The notes: a model not told the origin generated them from the letters alone. A DNA stretch of 64,000 bases from Pseudomonas fluorescens (GCF_001307275.1 NZ_CP012831.1:5076501-5140500), one strand, 5' to 3'. Counted from the stretch's first letter, positions 42,126-51,083 are shown. Translations and numbers: made by a program.

Positions 42126-42695
42126 GAGTGGAATCCTCCTTGAAGTGGTTCTTCGAGAGTAGCTGAACGCCCCGGGGCCGGTGTGCAGACTGATCCACAG
42201 CTATCGCGAGCGAGCTCGCTCCCACACTGGATCTCCAGTGAATCTAAAACCTGTGCCCGACCCCAATCCCAATGTGGGAGCGAGCTTGCTCGCGATGACG
42301 GCGGCCCATTCAACATTGATGCAAGCTGATCCACCGCTATCGCGAGCAAGCTCGCTCCCAAACTGGATCTCCAGTGAATCTAAAACCTGTGCCCGGCCCC
42401 AATCCCAATGTGGGAGCGAGCTTGCTCGCGATGACGGCGGCCCGTTCAACATTGATGCAAGCTGATCCACCGCTATCGCGAGCAAGCTCGCTCCCACAAT
42501 GGAACTGCGGTGAACGCATGATGGATGGCTTGCAGAAAAAATCTCCCTGCGCGGGGTCGTGTCTTTCGTCGAAAATATTCCAGGTTTGATGGCTTTTTGA
42601 CATTTGGTTCGTGCGTCCCTGTCACGATTCAGTACAATCGCCGGCCTCCAACCGGGCATGGAAGCAGTCCGGTTCTCCAGTTACGAGAAAAAACC
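42126..42695. other. 570-base intergenic region dominated by REP DNA
   Basis: Two tandem 136-base copies of a BIME unit (42226-42361 and 42362-42497), with a partial third copy before them. Then about 195 bases up to the MHYT gene, in which I see no convincing promoter. No coding frame other than REP shadows. Confidence 0.75.
42190..42500. repeat. Tandem 136-base REP/BIME array
   Basis: Units 42226-42361 and 42362-42497 differ by a few bases only (for example cgacccc versus cggcccc). Each carries an inverted REP pair separated by gatgacggcggccc, and a half unit precedes them (about 42191-42225). A recent tandem duplication. Confidence 0.85.
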
Positions 42696-44774
42696 ATGCT
42701 CATCGGCAGTTATTCCCCCGCCCTCGTTTCGATCTCCTTGTTTGTTGCCGTGCTGGCTTCCTACACCGCGCTGGATCTGGCCGGGCGTATCGCGACCGCC
42801 CAGGGGCGCGCCGCGCATTGGTGGATGACTGGGGGCGCGCTGGCGATGGGGGTGGGCATCTGGTCCATGCACTTCATCGGCATGCTGGCGTTCACCTTGC
42901 CGGTTGAGCTTGGCTACGATATTTCGATCACCGCGCTGTCACTGCTGACCGCGATTCTTTCCAGCGGTTTTGCCCTGTGGCTGGTTAGCCAGCCGCGATT
43001 GCCGGCTTGGCAGTTGGCCTTCGGTGCGCTGATCATGGGCGCCGGGATCAGCGCCATGCATTACACCGGCATGGCCGCGCTGCGGATGCAGCCGGGCATC
43101 GATTACGACCCGACGCTGTTCGGGGCTTCGCTGGTGATTGCTGTCGGCGCCTCGGCGGCGGCGCTGTGGATTGCCTTTCGCCTGCGCCAGAACACCCCCC
43201 ACGTGCGTCTGGCGCGCGCGGGCGCCGCGGTGGTCATGGGCATCGCCATCGTCGGCATGCACTACACCGGCATGGCCGGGGCGCGCTTCAGCGAGGGCAG
43301 CTTCTGTGGTTCCCTGGACGGCTTGAGCGGCAAGGGCCTGGACAATCTGGTGTTGATCACCACCCTGGCGGTGCTGGCCATTGCCTTGCTGACATCGATT
43401 CTTGATGCGCGCCTGGAAGCCCGCACTGCCGAGCTGGCCCAGTCCCTGACCCGGGCCAACCGGGAACTGACGCAGTTGGCCCTGCACGACCCCCTCACCG
43501 AACTGCCCAACCGTGTGCTGCTGGCCGACCGGATCGACCAGGCCATGCATCGGGTGCAAGAGCAGGGCGGCTGCTTCGCCTTGATGTTCATCGACCTCGA
43601 TGGTTTCAAGCCGGTCAACGATGCCTTTGGTCACCACATGGGCGACTTGTTGCTGCGGGACGTGGCCCTGCGCCTGCGCGAAGACCTGCGCAGCCAGGAC
43701 ACCCTGGCGCGGATCGGTGGTGATGAGTTCGTGCTGCTGGTGCAACTGGCCGAGCCCGACGATGCCCTGCGACTGGCGGCACGCCAGGTCGGCTTGATCG
43801 GGCGCACGTTCCGGGTGTCTGAACATGACTTGCAGATCTCCGCCAGCGTCGGCATCGCCCTTTACCCCGGCAACGGCCAGAGCGCTGAAGAGCTGCTGAT
43901 GAACGCCGACGCGGCGATGTACCACGCCAAGGGCGCCGGCAAAAACGGCTACAGTTTTTTCGACGCCTCGATGAACAGCAACGCCCGCAAGCAATTGCAG
44001 CTGTTGCAAGACTTGCGCATGGCCGTCGAACAGCGGCAGTTCAGCCTGCATTACCAGCCCAAGTTCGATGCGGCCAATGGCCGTCCGGTCGGGGCCGAAG
44101 CCTTGTTGCGCTGGACCCATCCGACCCAAGGCCTGTTGATGCCCGACACGTTCATCGACTTGGCGGAAAAGACCGGGCTGATCATCCCCATTGGCGAATG
44201 GGTGTTGAACGAAGCCTGCCGGCAGATGCGCGAATGGTACGTGCTCGGTTATACCGACTGGCGCATCGCGGTGAACCTCTCGGCCTTGCAGTTCTGCCAC
44301 ACCGGTCTGGTGCAGAGCGTGGCCAAGGCGTTGGAAACGCATAAGCTGCCGGCCAACAGCCTGACCCTGGAAATCACCGAAACCACCGCCATGAGCGATG
44401 CGGACGCGAGCATGACGGTGTTGCAACTGCTCTCGGACATGGGCGTGGATTTGTCCATCGACGACTTCGGCACCGGCTATTCGAGCCTGATGTACCTCAA
44501 GCGCCTGCCGGCCAACGAGCTGAAGATCGATCGCGGCTTCGTGCGGGACCTGGAGCACGACAGCGATGACGCGGCCATCGTCTCGGCCATCGTCGCCCTC
44601 GGCCAGGCCCTGGGCCTGCGGATCGTCGCCGAAGGCGTGGAGACCGATGTGCAACAAGACTTCCTGACCCAGTTGGGCTGCGATTCGCTGCAGGGCTATC
44701 TGTTGGGCCATCCGCTGCCGGCCGAGCGTTTCCTGCAGGAAATTCGCCAGGCGAAAGCCGTGGCGATAGCCTGA
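42696..44774 (+). CDS. MHYT-GGDEF-EAL membrane protein (MucR-like)
   Basis: 692 residues from the ATG at 42696; the frame extends to 42525 but that region is REP-derived. Seven-helix MHYT sensor with three signatures (SMHFIGMLAF, AMHYTGMAAL, GMHYTGMAGA), suggesting metal-bound sensing of oxygen or NO. GGDEF domain with intact RIGGDEFVLL, then EAL with GAEALLRWTHP, LTLEITETTAM, DDFGTGYSSLMYLKRLP and VAEGVET. Both catalytic halves look functional. Architecture and length match P. aeruginosa MucR, which links c-di-GMP to alginate. Confidence 0.9.
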   Translation: MLIGSYSPALVSISLFVAVLASYTALDLAGRIATAQGRAAHWWMTGGALAMGVGIWSMHFIGMLAFTLPVELGYDISITALSLLTAILSSGFALWLVSQPRLPAWQLAFGALIMGAGISAMHYTGMAALRMQPGIDYDPTLFGASLVIAVGASAAALWIAFRLRQNTPHVRLARAGAAVVMGIAIVGMHYTGMAGARFSEGSFCGSLDGLSGKGLDNLVLITTLAVLAIALLTSILDARLEARTAELAQSLTRANRELTQLALHDPLTELPNRVLLADRIDQAMHRVQEQGGCFALMFIDLDGFKPVNDAFGHHMGDLLLRDVALRLREDLRSQDTLARIGGDEFVLLVQLAEPDDALRLAARQVGLIGRTFRVSEHDLQISASVGIALYPGNGQSAEELLMNADAAMYHAKGAGKNGYSFFDASMNSNARKQLQLLQDLRMAVEQRQFSLHYQPKFDAANGRPVGAEALLRWTHPTQGLLMPDTFIDLAEKTGLIIPIGEWVLNEACRQMREWYVLGYTDWRIAVNLSALQFCHTGLVQSVAKALETHKLPANSLTLEITETTAMSDADASMTVLQLLSDMGVDLSIDDFGTGYSSLMYLKRLPANELKIDRGFVRDLEHDSDDAAIVSAIVALGQALGLRIVAEGVETDVQQDFLTQLGCDSLQGYLLGHPLPAERFLQEIRQAKAVAIA

Positions 44775-44779
44775 CCCCC

Positions 44780-45883
44780 TCAGGAGACGATATCGAACGC
44801 CGTGCTGCCCAGCCGCTCGCCGTTGACCAGCAGGTGCACGGCATGCCGGCCCGCGTAGTGTTTGCGGGTGGTCAGCTCGCGAATATGTTGCGAACGGCTG
44901 AGGTTGACGCGACCCTGGGCGGGCAGGTCGAAGGTCTTGAGTTTGAAAACCTTGGCCGAGGTGCCGCCCGAGGCTTTCACGTAGTCGACGGCGTAGTCGA
45001 TCACCAGGCGCTGGCTCTGCCCGAGGGTTGATTGCACCGTGAAGGACAGCGTGACCTGTTCGCCCAAGCGAATCACCGCCGGCGTCACCTGCAAATCCAG
45101 CACCTGGACCTGCGCCTTGCCGCCGGCGCCGATGATCCCCAGTGCCCTGGGGTTGCCTTGTTTGATCAAGCTACGCAGCGCATGCCGGGCAATCCACGCG
45201 GTGTGGCGGTCTTGCAATGGCCAGCCTTCGATCTGGTCCAGCACCCAGTCGGGATGCTGCTTGGTGACGTCGTTGAGGTGGTTGGCCACGGATTTGCGCA
45301 CATAAAGGCTGTCGTCGGCCTTGAGCGTGTCGAGGATCGCGGCGGCCAGGTCGGGGTTGGCCTGGATCGGCTCCAGGTGAAACGACCACGGCAGGCGCGG
45401 CCGGCTGCCTTCGCTGGCCAGGCGGCGCACGTGCTCGTTGGCGTCCAGTGCCCAGCCGTGCATGACCTTGAGGGTGCGTTCCAGGTCGTCCCGCAAGAAG
45501 TGCCGCACGGCGAACTCCGACGAGCCGAACCGAGTGAAATACTGCAGTGCGTCCAACGACACGTCGAAGTGATTGCGGCCGTAAGACGCCACGTAGTGCG
45601 GTAGGAACATGCTGACAAACATGCTGTTCAGGCGCGGGGCCAGGGCGCGCAGCACCTCCAGCGACGCTTCATAATCGAGAGGCAGCACCGCGTGCAGGCA
45701 CTCGCTGACCCGGGCCATGCGCTGCATCACCGACAACTCGGCCAGCCCGTCGTTGGCCATGCGCAAGAATGCCTTGGCGTCGAAGGCCGGATACACCGCG
45801 CGCATTTCGCTGGCGATGTGTTCCAGGCGGGCGCTGTTGAAGATTTCCTTGAGGGCAGGGGAGGCAGTGGTCGGGGTCGTCAT
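44780..45883 (-). CDS. alkC: DNA alkylation repair glycosylase AlkC
   Basis: 367 residues from the ATG at 45883; the upstream extension to 45985 is doubtful. HEAT-like repeat domain (about 1-250, including FVSMFLPHYVASYGRNHF, WALDANEHVRRLASEGSRPRLPWSF and RKSVANHLNDVTKQHPDW) that wraps damaged DNA, plus a C-terminal Ig-like domain (VTLSFTVQSTLGQSQRLVIDYAVDYV and following). This is the AlkC architecture, solved for the P. fluorescens enzyme; it removes 3-methyladenine/3-methylcytosine without base flipping. Its last codon lies 5 bases from the end of the convergent MHYT gene. Confidence 0.88.
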   Translation of the reverse strand: MTTPTTASPALKEIFNSARLEHIASEMRAVYPAFDAKAFLRMANDGLAELSVMQRMARVSECLHAVLPLDYEASLEVLRALAPRLNSMFVSMFLPHYVASYGRNHFDVSLDALQYFTRFGSSEFAVRHFLRDDLERTLKVMHGWALDANEHVRRLASEGSRPRLPWSFHLEPIQANPDLAAAILDTLKADDSLYVRKSVANHLNDVTKQHPDWVLDQIEGWPLQDRHTAWIARHALRSLIKQGNPRALGIIGAGGKAQVQVLDLQVTPAVIRLGEQVTLSFTVQSTLGQSQRLVIDYAVDYVKASGGTSAKVFKLKTFDLPAQGRVNLSRSQHIRELTTRKHYAGRHAVHLLVNGERLGSTAFDIVS

Positions 45884-45920
45884 GGCAGGGTCCGTCGTGC
45901 AGGGCTTGTCACTATATCCC

Positions 45921-46050
45921 GTGGCGAGGGAGCTTGCTCCCGCTCGGCTGCGCAGCAGTCGTACCCCCCGTGAATGCCGTATCACTGAATGACCGCGTCG
46001 CCTGGATTGGGGCTGCTGCGCAGCCCAGCGGGAGCAAGCTCCCTCGCCAC
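45921..46050. repeat. Long inverted repeat pair (second REP-like family)
   Basis: Elements gtggcgagggagcttgctcccgct plus flanking ctgcgcagcag at 45921-45958, and their inverse near 46012-46050, separated by about 50 bases, between alkC and the RcnB-like gene. Confidence 0.75.
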
Positions 46051-46134
46051 GGGGTACAGTTTCCAGGAATTAAGGAATGATTTGCCGCCCGCGAAGTCCC
46101 AGATTCAGTCCCTCGAATAACTGGAGTTTTTTCT

Positions 46135-46443
46135 ATGCGCAAACCCACCCTGATCGCCAGCCTGGTCCTGATTGCCGGCCTTGGAGCCCTTGGGCCTGTT
46201 GCGCAAGCGGTCGAGAAAACCGGAGACGCCCTGGAGCATTCGCCGAGCAATGGCCGCAGGCTGGTGGAGAACGACCGGGTACCGGCGGACTACCAGCGCG
46301 CGGACAGGGCCATGAAAGACTGGAAACAGAAGAAGCTCGAACAGCCGACAAGCGAGCAGCAATGGGTGCAGATCGACGACAAGTACCTGCTGATCGAAAC
46401 CGTGTCCGGCGCGATCGTCAAGATCGTGCCGGCCACACGTTAA
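46135..46443 (+). CDS. RcnB-like exported protein
   Basis: 102 residues with a Sec signal (RKPTLIASLVLIAGLGALGP, then VAQAVEK). The mature part ends with the RcnB-family pattern: DYQRADRAMKDWKQKKLEQP and QQWVQIDDKYLLIETVSGAIVKIV. RcnB proteins are small periplasmic proteins, some tied to nickel/cobalt efflux; related Pseudomonas copies have unknown roles. No metal-transport gene is visible nearby, so the role stays open. Confidence 0.78.
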   Translation: MRKPTLIASLVLIAGLGALGPVAQAVEKTGDALEHSPSNGRRLVENDRVPADYQRADRAMKDWKQKKLEQPTSEQQWVQIDDKYLLIETVSGAIVKIVPATR

Positions 46444-46447
46444 ATCT

Positions 46448-46771
46448 TCAGAGCACTTCGCCTTTGTCCCATAGGTGAACCAGCTCGCCGGGTGCCCGGT
46501 CCTCGGGCACCTGCAGCACCATCTCGTCGTCCTGGTCGTTGGCGCGATAACGCACCTCGATCTGGAAAAACCGCTGGTCGCCGCGCCCGGGCGTGGAGGA
46601 GGTCAGCGGCAGGCAGCCCTCCAGGACCGAACAGATGCGAGTGCGCTGGTCGAGGTCGCACTGGGCGAACTCGATTTCCCGTGGTCGGGTCAACGCATGG
46701 ATGGCGGCCACGCCGCCTTGGCGCGACAGCCGTACCACGGCTTTGTCGTCGAGGTCTGGAAGGGTTTTCAT
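46448..46771 (-). CDS. Emfourin-type inhibitor of protealysin
   Basis: 107 residues. Compact beta-rich protein MKTLPDLDDKAVVRLSRQGG, EIEFAQCDLDQRTRICSVLE, FFQIEVRYRANDQDDEM and VPEDRAPGELVHLW. It matches the emfourin family described beside protealysin genes in Serratia, which binds and blocks these M4 proteases. It starts 1 base before the protease stop (ATGA overlap), a coupling typical of such pairs. Convergent with the RcnB-like gene, 4 bases apart. Confidence 0.85.
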   Translation of the reverse strand: MKTLPDLDDKAVVRLSRQGGVAAIHALTRPREIEFAQCDLDQRTRICSVLEGCLPLTSSTPGRGDQRFFQIEVRYRANDQDDEMVLQVPEDRAPGELVHLWDKGEVL

Positions 46772-47832
46772 CAGCTCTCCTGTGTCAGGTCGACGCCGAC
46801 CTGGGCCCAGCCGTTCTGTACCGCTTGCACTTCCCGCGTGCCGAAGCGCTGGCGGGCATGCTCGACGGTCAAGCGGGCGAAGGCGCTGAAGGACGCGTCA
46901 TTGGCCAGTCTTCGGTCGCACAAGGTGTCATACCAGATCCGGCCGGCCTTTTCCCAGGCAAATCCGCCCAGCGTGGTTGCCACCAGATAAAAGGCCCGGT
47001 TGGGAATGCCGGAATTGATGTGCACGCCACCGTTGTCTTCACGGGTAATCACGAATTCGCGCATGTGCGCCGGTTGCGGGTCCTTGCCCAGCAGCGGGTC
47101 ATCGTAGGCGCTGCCGGGGTTGGACATGCTGCGCAGGCCGTCGCCGTTGATCTTGTCGGTGAGCAGGTCGGCGCCGATCAGCCAGTCGGCCTGGTCGGCG
47201 GTCTGTTCGAGCACGAACTGCTTGACCAGCACACCGAACACGTCGGAGATGGACTCGTTCAACGCACCGGACTGGTTGGCGTAGATCAACCCGGCTTCGC
47301 TTTCGGTGACGCCATGGGCCAGTTCGTGAGCCACCACGTCCAGGGAGCGGGTGAAGCGCTGGAAGATTTCGCCGTCGCCGTCGCCGAATACCATCTGTGC
47401 GCCGTTCCAGAAGGCGTTCTCATAGCCCTGGCCGTAATGCACGCTGCCCACCAGGGCGAAGCCTTTGTTGTCGATGGAATCGCGCCCCAGGACCTTCCAG
47501 AAAAAATCATAGGTGGCGCCCAATGCATCGTAGGCCTCGTCCACGGCCGGGTCGCCACTGGCCCGCTGGCCTTCCAGGCGTACCGGCTGGCCGGGCAGTT
47601 CCATGCTGTTCTGGGCGTCGTGCACGCTGCGTTGCGGGTGTCCGGCCTTGCCGGACTTGGGCAGCGCCGCCGCGACGGGCGGAGTGCTGGGCGGGCCAGG
47701 GTTGTGTCGTAGGTTGCGCACGTGGGTCAAGGTGCCGAGGGCGCTGGAACGTTGCTGTTCGGAACCGTGGGCGATGATGCGGTTGAGGATGTACGGGGGA
47801 ATGAAACCGTGGTGCGGACGAGAGTCGATCAT
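46771..47832 (-). CDS. Protealysin-like M4 metalloprotease
   Basis: 353 residues from the ATG at 47832, with AAGGACTT upstream; the frame is open further upstream to 48084 in a region lacking protease features. Short propeptide with the PPYIL signature (GFIPPYILNRII), then the catalytic domain: HExxH at His169-Glu170-His173 (VVAHELAHG), third zinc ligand Glu193 (GALNESISDVFG), GGVHINSGIPNRAFYLV. The N-terminus has no conventional signal peptide, as in protealysins, which are cytoplasmic or exported by other routes. Followed by its emfourin inhibitor. Confidence 0.92.
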   Translation of the reverse strand: MIDSRPHHGFIPPYILNRIIAHGSEQQRSSALGTLTHVRNLRHNPGPPSTPPVAAALPKSGKAGHPQRSVHDAQNSMELPGQPVRLEGQRASGDPAVDEAYDALGATYDFFWKVLGRDSIDNKGFALVGSVHYGQGYENAFWNGAQMVFGDGDGEIFQRFTRSLDVVAHELAHGVTESEAGLIYANQSGALNESISDVFGVLVKQFVLEQTADQADWLIGADLLTDKINGDGLRSMSNPGSAYDDPLLGKDPQPAHMREFVITREDNGGVHINSGIPNRAFYLVATTLGGFAWEKAGRIWYDTLCDRRLANDASFSAFARLTVEHARQRFGTREVQAVQNGWAQVGVDLTQES

Positions 47833-47977
47833 CAGAAAGTCCTTATCTGAAATGCAGGGTCGATACCCATGTGAACCGAATAGGCCGTTGCGGTTCCCTG
47901 ATGCAGAGCAGACAACGTTTGCCATGCGTCCTGATTTCTGCGAAAACCTCGCGCCTGGATCACACGAGGGATACGCC

Positions 47978-48319
47978 ATGAATGAAGAACTGCAAATCAT
48001 CGACCTGCACCAGGGCGACGGCAAAAGCGTAGTCAAAGGTGCGCTGATCACCACCCAATACCGCGGCACCCTCGAAGACGGCACCGAATTCGATTCGTCC
48101 TACAGTCGCGGCAAGCCCTTCCAATGCGTGATCGGCACCGGTCGTGTCATCAAGGGCTGGGACCTGGGCCTGATGGGCATGCAAGTCGGTGGCAAGCGCA
48201 AGTTGCTGGTGCCGGCCCACCTGGCCTACGGTGAACGGTCCATGGGCGCCCACATCAAGCCCAACGCCAACCTGATCTTTGAAATCGAGTTGCTGGAAGT
48301 GCTGACCCGGGACGATTGA
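47978..48319 (+). CDS. FKBP-type peptidyl-prolyl cis-trans isomerase
   Basis: 113 residues, single FKBP domain: GALITTQYRGTLEDGTEFDS, GKPFQCVIGTGRVIKGWDLGL, GGKRKLLVPAHLAYGERSMG and IFEIELLEV. GAGGG precedes the ATG at 47978. The domain surrounds the rapamycin/FK506-type pocket (Trp, Ile, Tyr and Phe positions kept). The longer frame upstream to 47603 is not coding. Divergent from the protealysin gene and 44 bases before the ArsR-like gene. Confidence 0.92.
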   Translation: MNEELQIIDLHQGDGKSVVKGALITTQYRGTLEDGTEFDSSYSRGKPFQCVIGTGRVIKGWDLGLMGMQVGGKRKLLVPAHLAYGERSMGAHIKPNANLIFEIELLEVLTRDD

Positions 48320-48363
48320 GGGCCGAAACCGCTCGGTGCGCTTGTTCCATTGTGGAGTGAAAT

Positions 48364-49131
48364 ATGAACGCAGAACGTCATGACGTAGGCGTGTCTCAAG
48401 TGGCCGCAGCGATTGCCGAGCCGGCCCGTACCCGAATGCTCTGCGCCTTGATGGATGGCCATGCCCGCACCAGCACCGAATTGGCGAGCATCGCCGAGGT
48501 CAGCGCCTCGACCGCCAGCGCCCACCTGGCGAAACTCAAGGACCTGGCCTTGGTGCGCCTGCATGTCCAGGGCCGGCATCGCTATTACAGCCTGGCGGAC
48601 CCACGCGTCGCCCAGGCCCTCGAAGCACTGATGGTGATCGGCCAGAACGCCGCGCCGACCTTCACGCCACGCACACCGGATCGCCTGCAATTCGCCCGCA
48701 CCTGCTACGACCACATGGCTGGCACCCTGGCGGTGCGGCTGCATGATCGGATGATCGAGGCCGGATGGTTGGAGGCGGTGCAAGGCCAGGACTATCGCCT
48801 GAGTGAGTCCGGCGAGGCGTTGTTCGAGGGCTTTGGCATCGACGTCCAATCACTCGCCACGCGACGGCGCCGATTCGCCTGCCCGTGCCTGGACTGGAGC
48901 ATGCGCCGTTCGCACCTGGGCGGCGCACTGGGGGCGGCCTGGCTGCAGTTGGCGATCAAGCGCAAATGGCTGGTCCAGGACCTGGATAGCCGGGCCCTGG
49001 GGTTGACGGCCAGTGGGCGCCGGGAGCTGGCGCGGCGGTTTGGGGTCAGTGTCGAAATCGACGGCAAACCCACTGGCGCTATCGCGAACAAGCTCTCTCC
49101 CACAGTGGGCCAGCGCCGAACACAAGGTTGA
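48364..49131 (+). CDS. ArsR-like winged-helix regulator with a REP-derived tail
   Basis: 255 residues. N-terminal winged helix of the ArsR type (AAAIAEPARTRMLCALMDGH, AEVSASTASAHLAKLKDLALV, GRHRYYSLADPRVAQALEAL), then an uncharacterised C-terminal region (DRLQFARTCYDHMAGTLAV, RRFACPCLDWSMRRSHLGG) with a Cys pair but no classical ArsR metal site. The last residues (AIANKLSPTVGQ) come from a degenerate REP at 49081-49103. Ligand unknown. Confidence 0.82.
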   Translation: MNAERHDVGVSQVAAAIAEPARTRMLCALMDGHARTSTELASIAEVSASTASAHLAKLKDLALVRLHVQGRHRYYSLADPRVAQALEALMVIGQNAAPTFTPRTPDRLQFARTCYDHMAGTLAVRLHDRMIEAGWLEAVQGQDYRLSESGEALFEGFGIDVQSLATRRRRFACPCLDWSMRRSHLGGALGAAWLQLAIKRKWLVQDLDSRALGLTASGRRELARRFGVSVEIDGKPTGAIANKLSPTVGQRRTQG

Positions 49132-49149
49132 TACCCACCGACAAACCCT

Positions 49150-49172
49150 GTGGGAGCGAGCTTGCTCGCGAT
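49150..49172. repeat. REP element after the ArsR-like gene
   Basis: A single full element. A degenerate copy at 49081-49103 lies inside the upstream coding frame. Confidence 0.8.
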
Positions 49173-49197
49173 AGCCATTTCAGCATCACCCCCATCA

Positions 49198-49989
49198 TCA
49201 AGCCATATGCCTGCGTCGATACTCATCCGGCGTGGTGCCCATCATTTTGCGAAACATGCTGATGAACGCCGAGGCGCTGCTGTAGCCCAGGTCCAGGCCA
49301 ATGGTTTCCACGCTCTGGCCACGTTCGAGCAGGGCCAGGGCCTCGATGACTTTCAGGCGCTGGCGCCACTCCACCAGGGACATGCCCAGGTCCCGTTGGG
49401 CCCGGCGCATCAGCGTGCGTTCGGTGGTGTTGGCGGCGCGGGCCAGTTGCGGCAAGGAGCGCGGGTCGCTGGGATTCGCCTCCAGGGCCCGCAATACAGG
49501 GCCCAGCAGTGGATCATCCGAGGAGGGCAGGTAGCTACCGGCATGGGGCGCCTGAGTCAGCTTGTCCACCAGCACTTGCAACAAGCGCTGCTGCTCGGGT
49601 GTCTGCGGTTGGCTCGGCGGTTCGTTGCGCAGCTCTTCCAGCAACGCGCGGATCAGTGGGCTCAAGGTCAGCGCGCAGGGGACGGCCGGCAGCGCAGCGC
49701 ACAGTTCGGCCGCCAAGTACAACGAACAATGACAGGCCTCATGCCGATTGAACCCAACGTGTTCCATGTCCGGCGGCAGCCAGATGCCGTACTGCGGTGG
49801 CGCGAGGTAATGGTGCTGGGCGATCTCGATTTCCATCACTCCACTGTAGGAGTAGACGAACTCACCCCAGGCATGTCGATGCCGGGGGTAAGTGGCGTGG
49901 GCCGGCATGCAGGCGCTGCGAAAGAAAATCGGCGAGGGCAGGGCCGCGTCGAACGGAGGCATTTTCAGATGTTGGGCTGGAGGCTGCAT
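49198..49989 (-). CDS. AraC-family transcriptional regulator
   Basis: 263 residues. N-terminal cupin-like domain (RHRHAWGEFVYSYSGVMEIE, WLPPDMEHVGFN) and C-terminal AraC helix-turn-helix: LPQLARAANTTERTLMRRAQ, then SVETIGLDLGYSSASAFISMFRKMMG. Divergent from the EamA gene at 50099 with about 110 bases between, so it probably controls that transporter. Inducer unknown. Confidence 0.92.
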   Translation of the reverse strand: MQPPAQHLKMPPFDAALPSPIFFRSACMPAHATYPRHRHAWGEFVYSYSGVMEIEIAQHHYLAPPQYGIWLPPDMEHVGFNRHEACHCSLYLAAELCAALPAVPCALTLSPLIRALLEELRNEPPSQPQTPEQQRLLQVLVDKLTQAPHAGSYLPSSDDPLLGPVLRALEANPSDPRSLPQLARAANTTERTLMRRAQRDLGMSLVEWRQRLKVIEALALLERGQSVETIGLDLGYSSASAFISMFRKMMGTTPDEYRRRHMA

Positions 49990-50098
49990 ATCGACCGCAA
50001 TGGCGGATTACCGGGATGGCTTGTCGGGTAATCACTATATCCAGCAAAGGTGTCAGGCAGACAATCCTTTCATCCATTTCTGCCCAAGGATCTTTCCC

Positions 50099-51028
50099 AT
50101 GACCACCCGCCGCGCCCTGGATGGCCAGGTCAGTGCCCTGATGACTGGACTCTGTGCCATCTGGGGTTTCCAGCAAGTCGCGATCAAGGCCAGTGCCGCC
50201 GACATGGCGCCGATGCTGCAACTGGGCGTGCGCTCGGCCATTGCCGCGGTACTGGTCTGGCTATTGGTGCTGGCGCGGGGTGAACGCCTGTCCCTGGCCG
50301 ATGGCAGTTGGCGTCCAGGCCTGTTGGTGGGGTTGTTGTTTGCCCTGGAGTTCGTGATGGTGGGCGAAGGCCTGCGTCATACGACGGCTTCGCACATGGT
50401 GATTTTCCTGTATACCGCCCCGATGTTCGCCGCCCTCGGTTTGCACTGGAAACTGCCGAGCGAACGCCTCAAGCCGGCGCAATGGCTGGGCATCGCGGTT
50501 GCCTTCGGCGGGATCGTGGTGGCCTTCAGTGGCGGCTCGGGGGCGGCGAACGGCAGCTCGTTGCTCGGTGACGGCATGGGTTTGCTGGCCGGCGCGCTGT
50601 GGGGCGCAACCACGGTGACGGTACGCTGTTCGCGGCTGACCGACGTGCCAGCCAGCCAGACACTGCTGTATCAACTGGTGGGCGCCGGGGTGCTGCTGAT
50701 CGGGATGTCCGTGGCGTTGGCGCAAACGACGATCAACCCCACGCCGCAACTCATTGCCAGTCTGGCGTTCCAGGTGTTGCTGGTGTCCTTCGCCAGTTTC
50801 CTGATCTGGTTCTCGCTGCTGCGCCGTTACCTCGCCTCGCAATTGGGCGTGCTGTCGTTCATGACGCCGCTGTTTGGCATCGGTTTTGGTGTCTGGTTGC
50901 TGGACGAGCCGCTGGAGCCGAACTTTATCGTTGGCGCGGTCCTGGTGCTGGGCGGGATCTTGCTGGTCAGCGGTTACGGCTGGTTTCACCAGCGCTGGGG
51001 GCGATGGTTGGTATTGCGGCGGGGGTAG
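50099..51028 (+). CDS. EamA-family (DMT) transporter
   Basis: 309 residues from the ATG at 50099; an upstream extension to 49892 overlaps the divergent regulator and is rejected. Ten predicted helices; first repeat with GLCAIWGFQQVAIKASAADM, GEGLRHTTASHMVIFLYTAP; second with GMGLLAGALWGATTVTVRCS and LSFMTPLFGIGFGVWLLDEP. Probable exporter of an amino acid or other metabolite, paired with the divergent AraC-type gene. Convergent with ilvE across a shared terminator. Confidence 0.9.
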   Translation: MTTRRALDGQVSALMTGLCAIWGFQQVAIKASAADMAPMLQLGVRSAIAAVLVWLLVLARGERLSLADGSWRPGLLVGLLFALEFVMVGEGLRHTTASHMVIFLYTAPMFAALGLHWKLPSERLKPAQWLGIAVAFGGIVVAFSGGSGAANGSSLLGDGMGLLAGALWGATTVTVRCSRLTDVPASQTLLYQLVGAGVLLIGMSVALAQTTINPTPQLIASLAFQVLLVSFASFLIWFSLLRRYLASQLGVLSFMTPLFGIGFGVWLLDEPLEPNFIVGAVLVLGGILLVSGYGWFHQRWGRWLVLRRG

Positions 51029-51042
51029 CCGAAGCCGCCAGT

Positions 51043-51083
51043 AAAAAGCCCACCCTTGCCGAGGCAGGGGTGGGCTTTTTTAT
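51043..51083. terminator. Bidirectional terminator between EamA and ilvE
   Basis: Stem aaaaagcccacccttgcc / ggcaggggtgggcttttt (one mismatch) with A and T runs on both sides. Confidence 0.9.

Noticed and set aside
42190..42500. Repeated units that might look like a CRISPR array
   Set aside because: The repeat is a 136-base unit with inverted REP pairs, no constant-length spacer set and no cas genes nearby.
42597..42638. Possible sigma-70 promoter (ttgaca ... tacaat) before the MHYT gene
   Set aside because: The elements are 30 bases apart, well beyond the usual 16-18.
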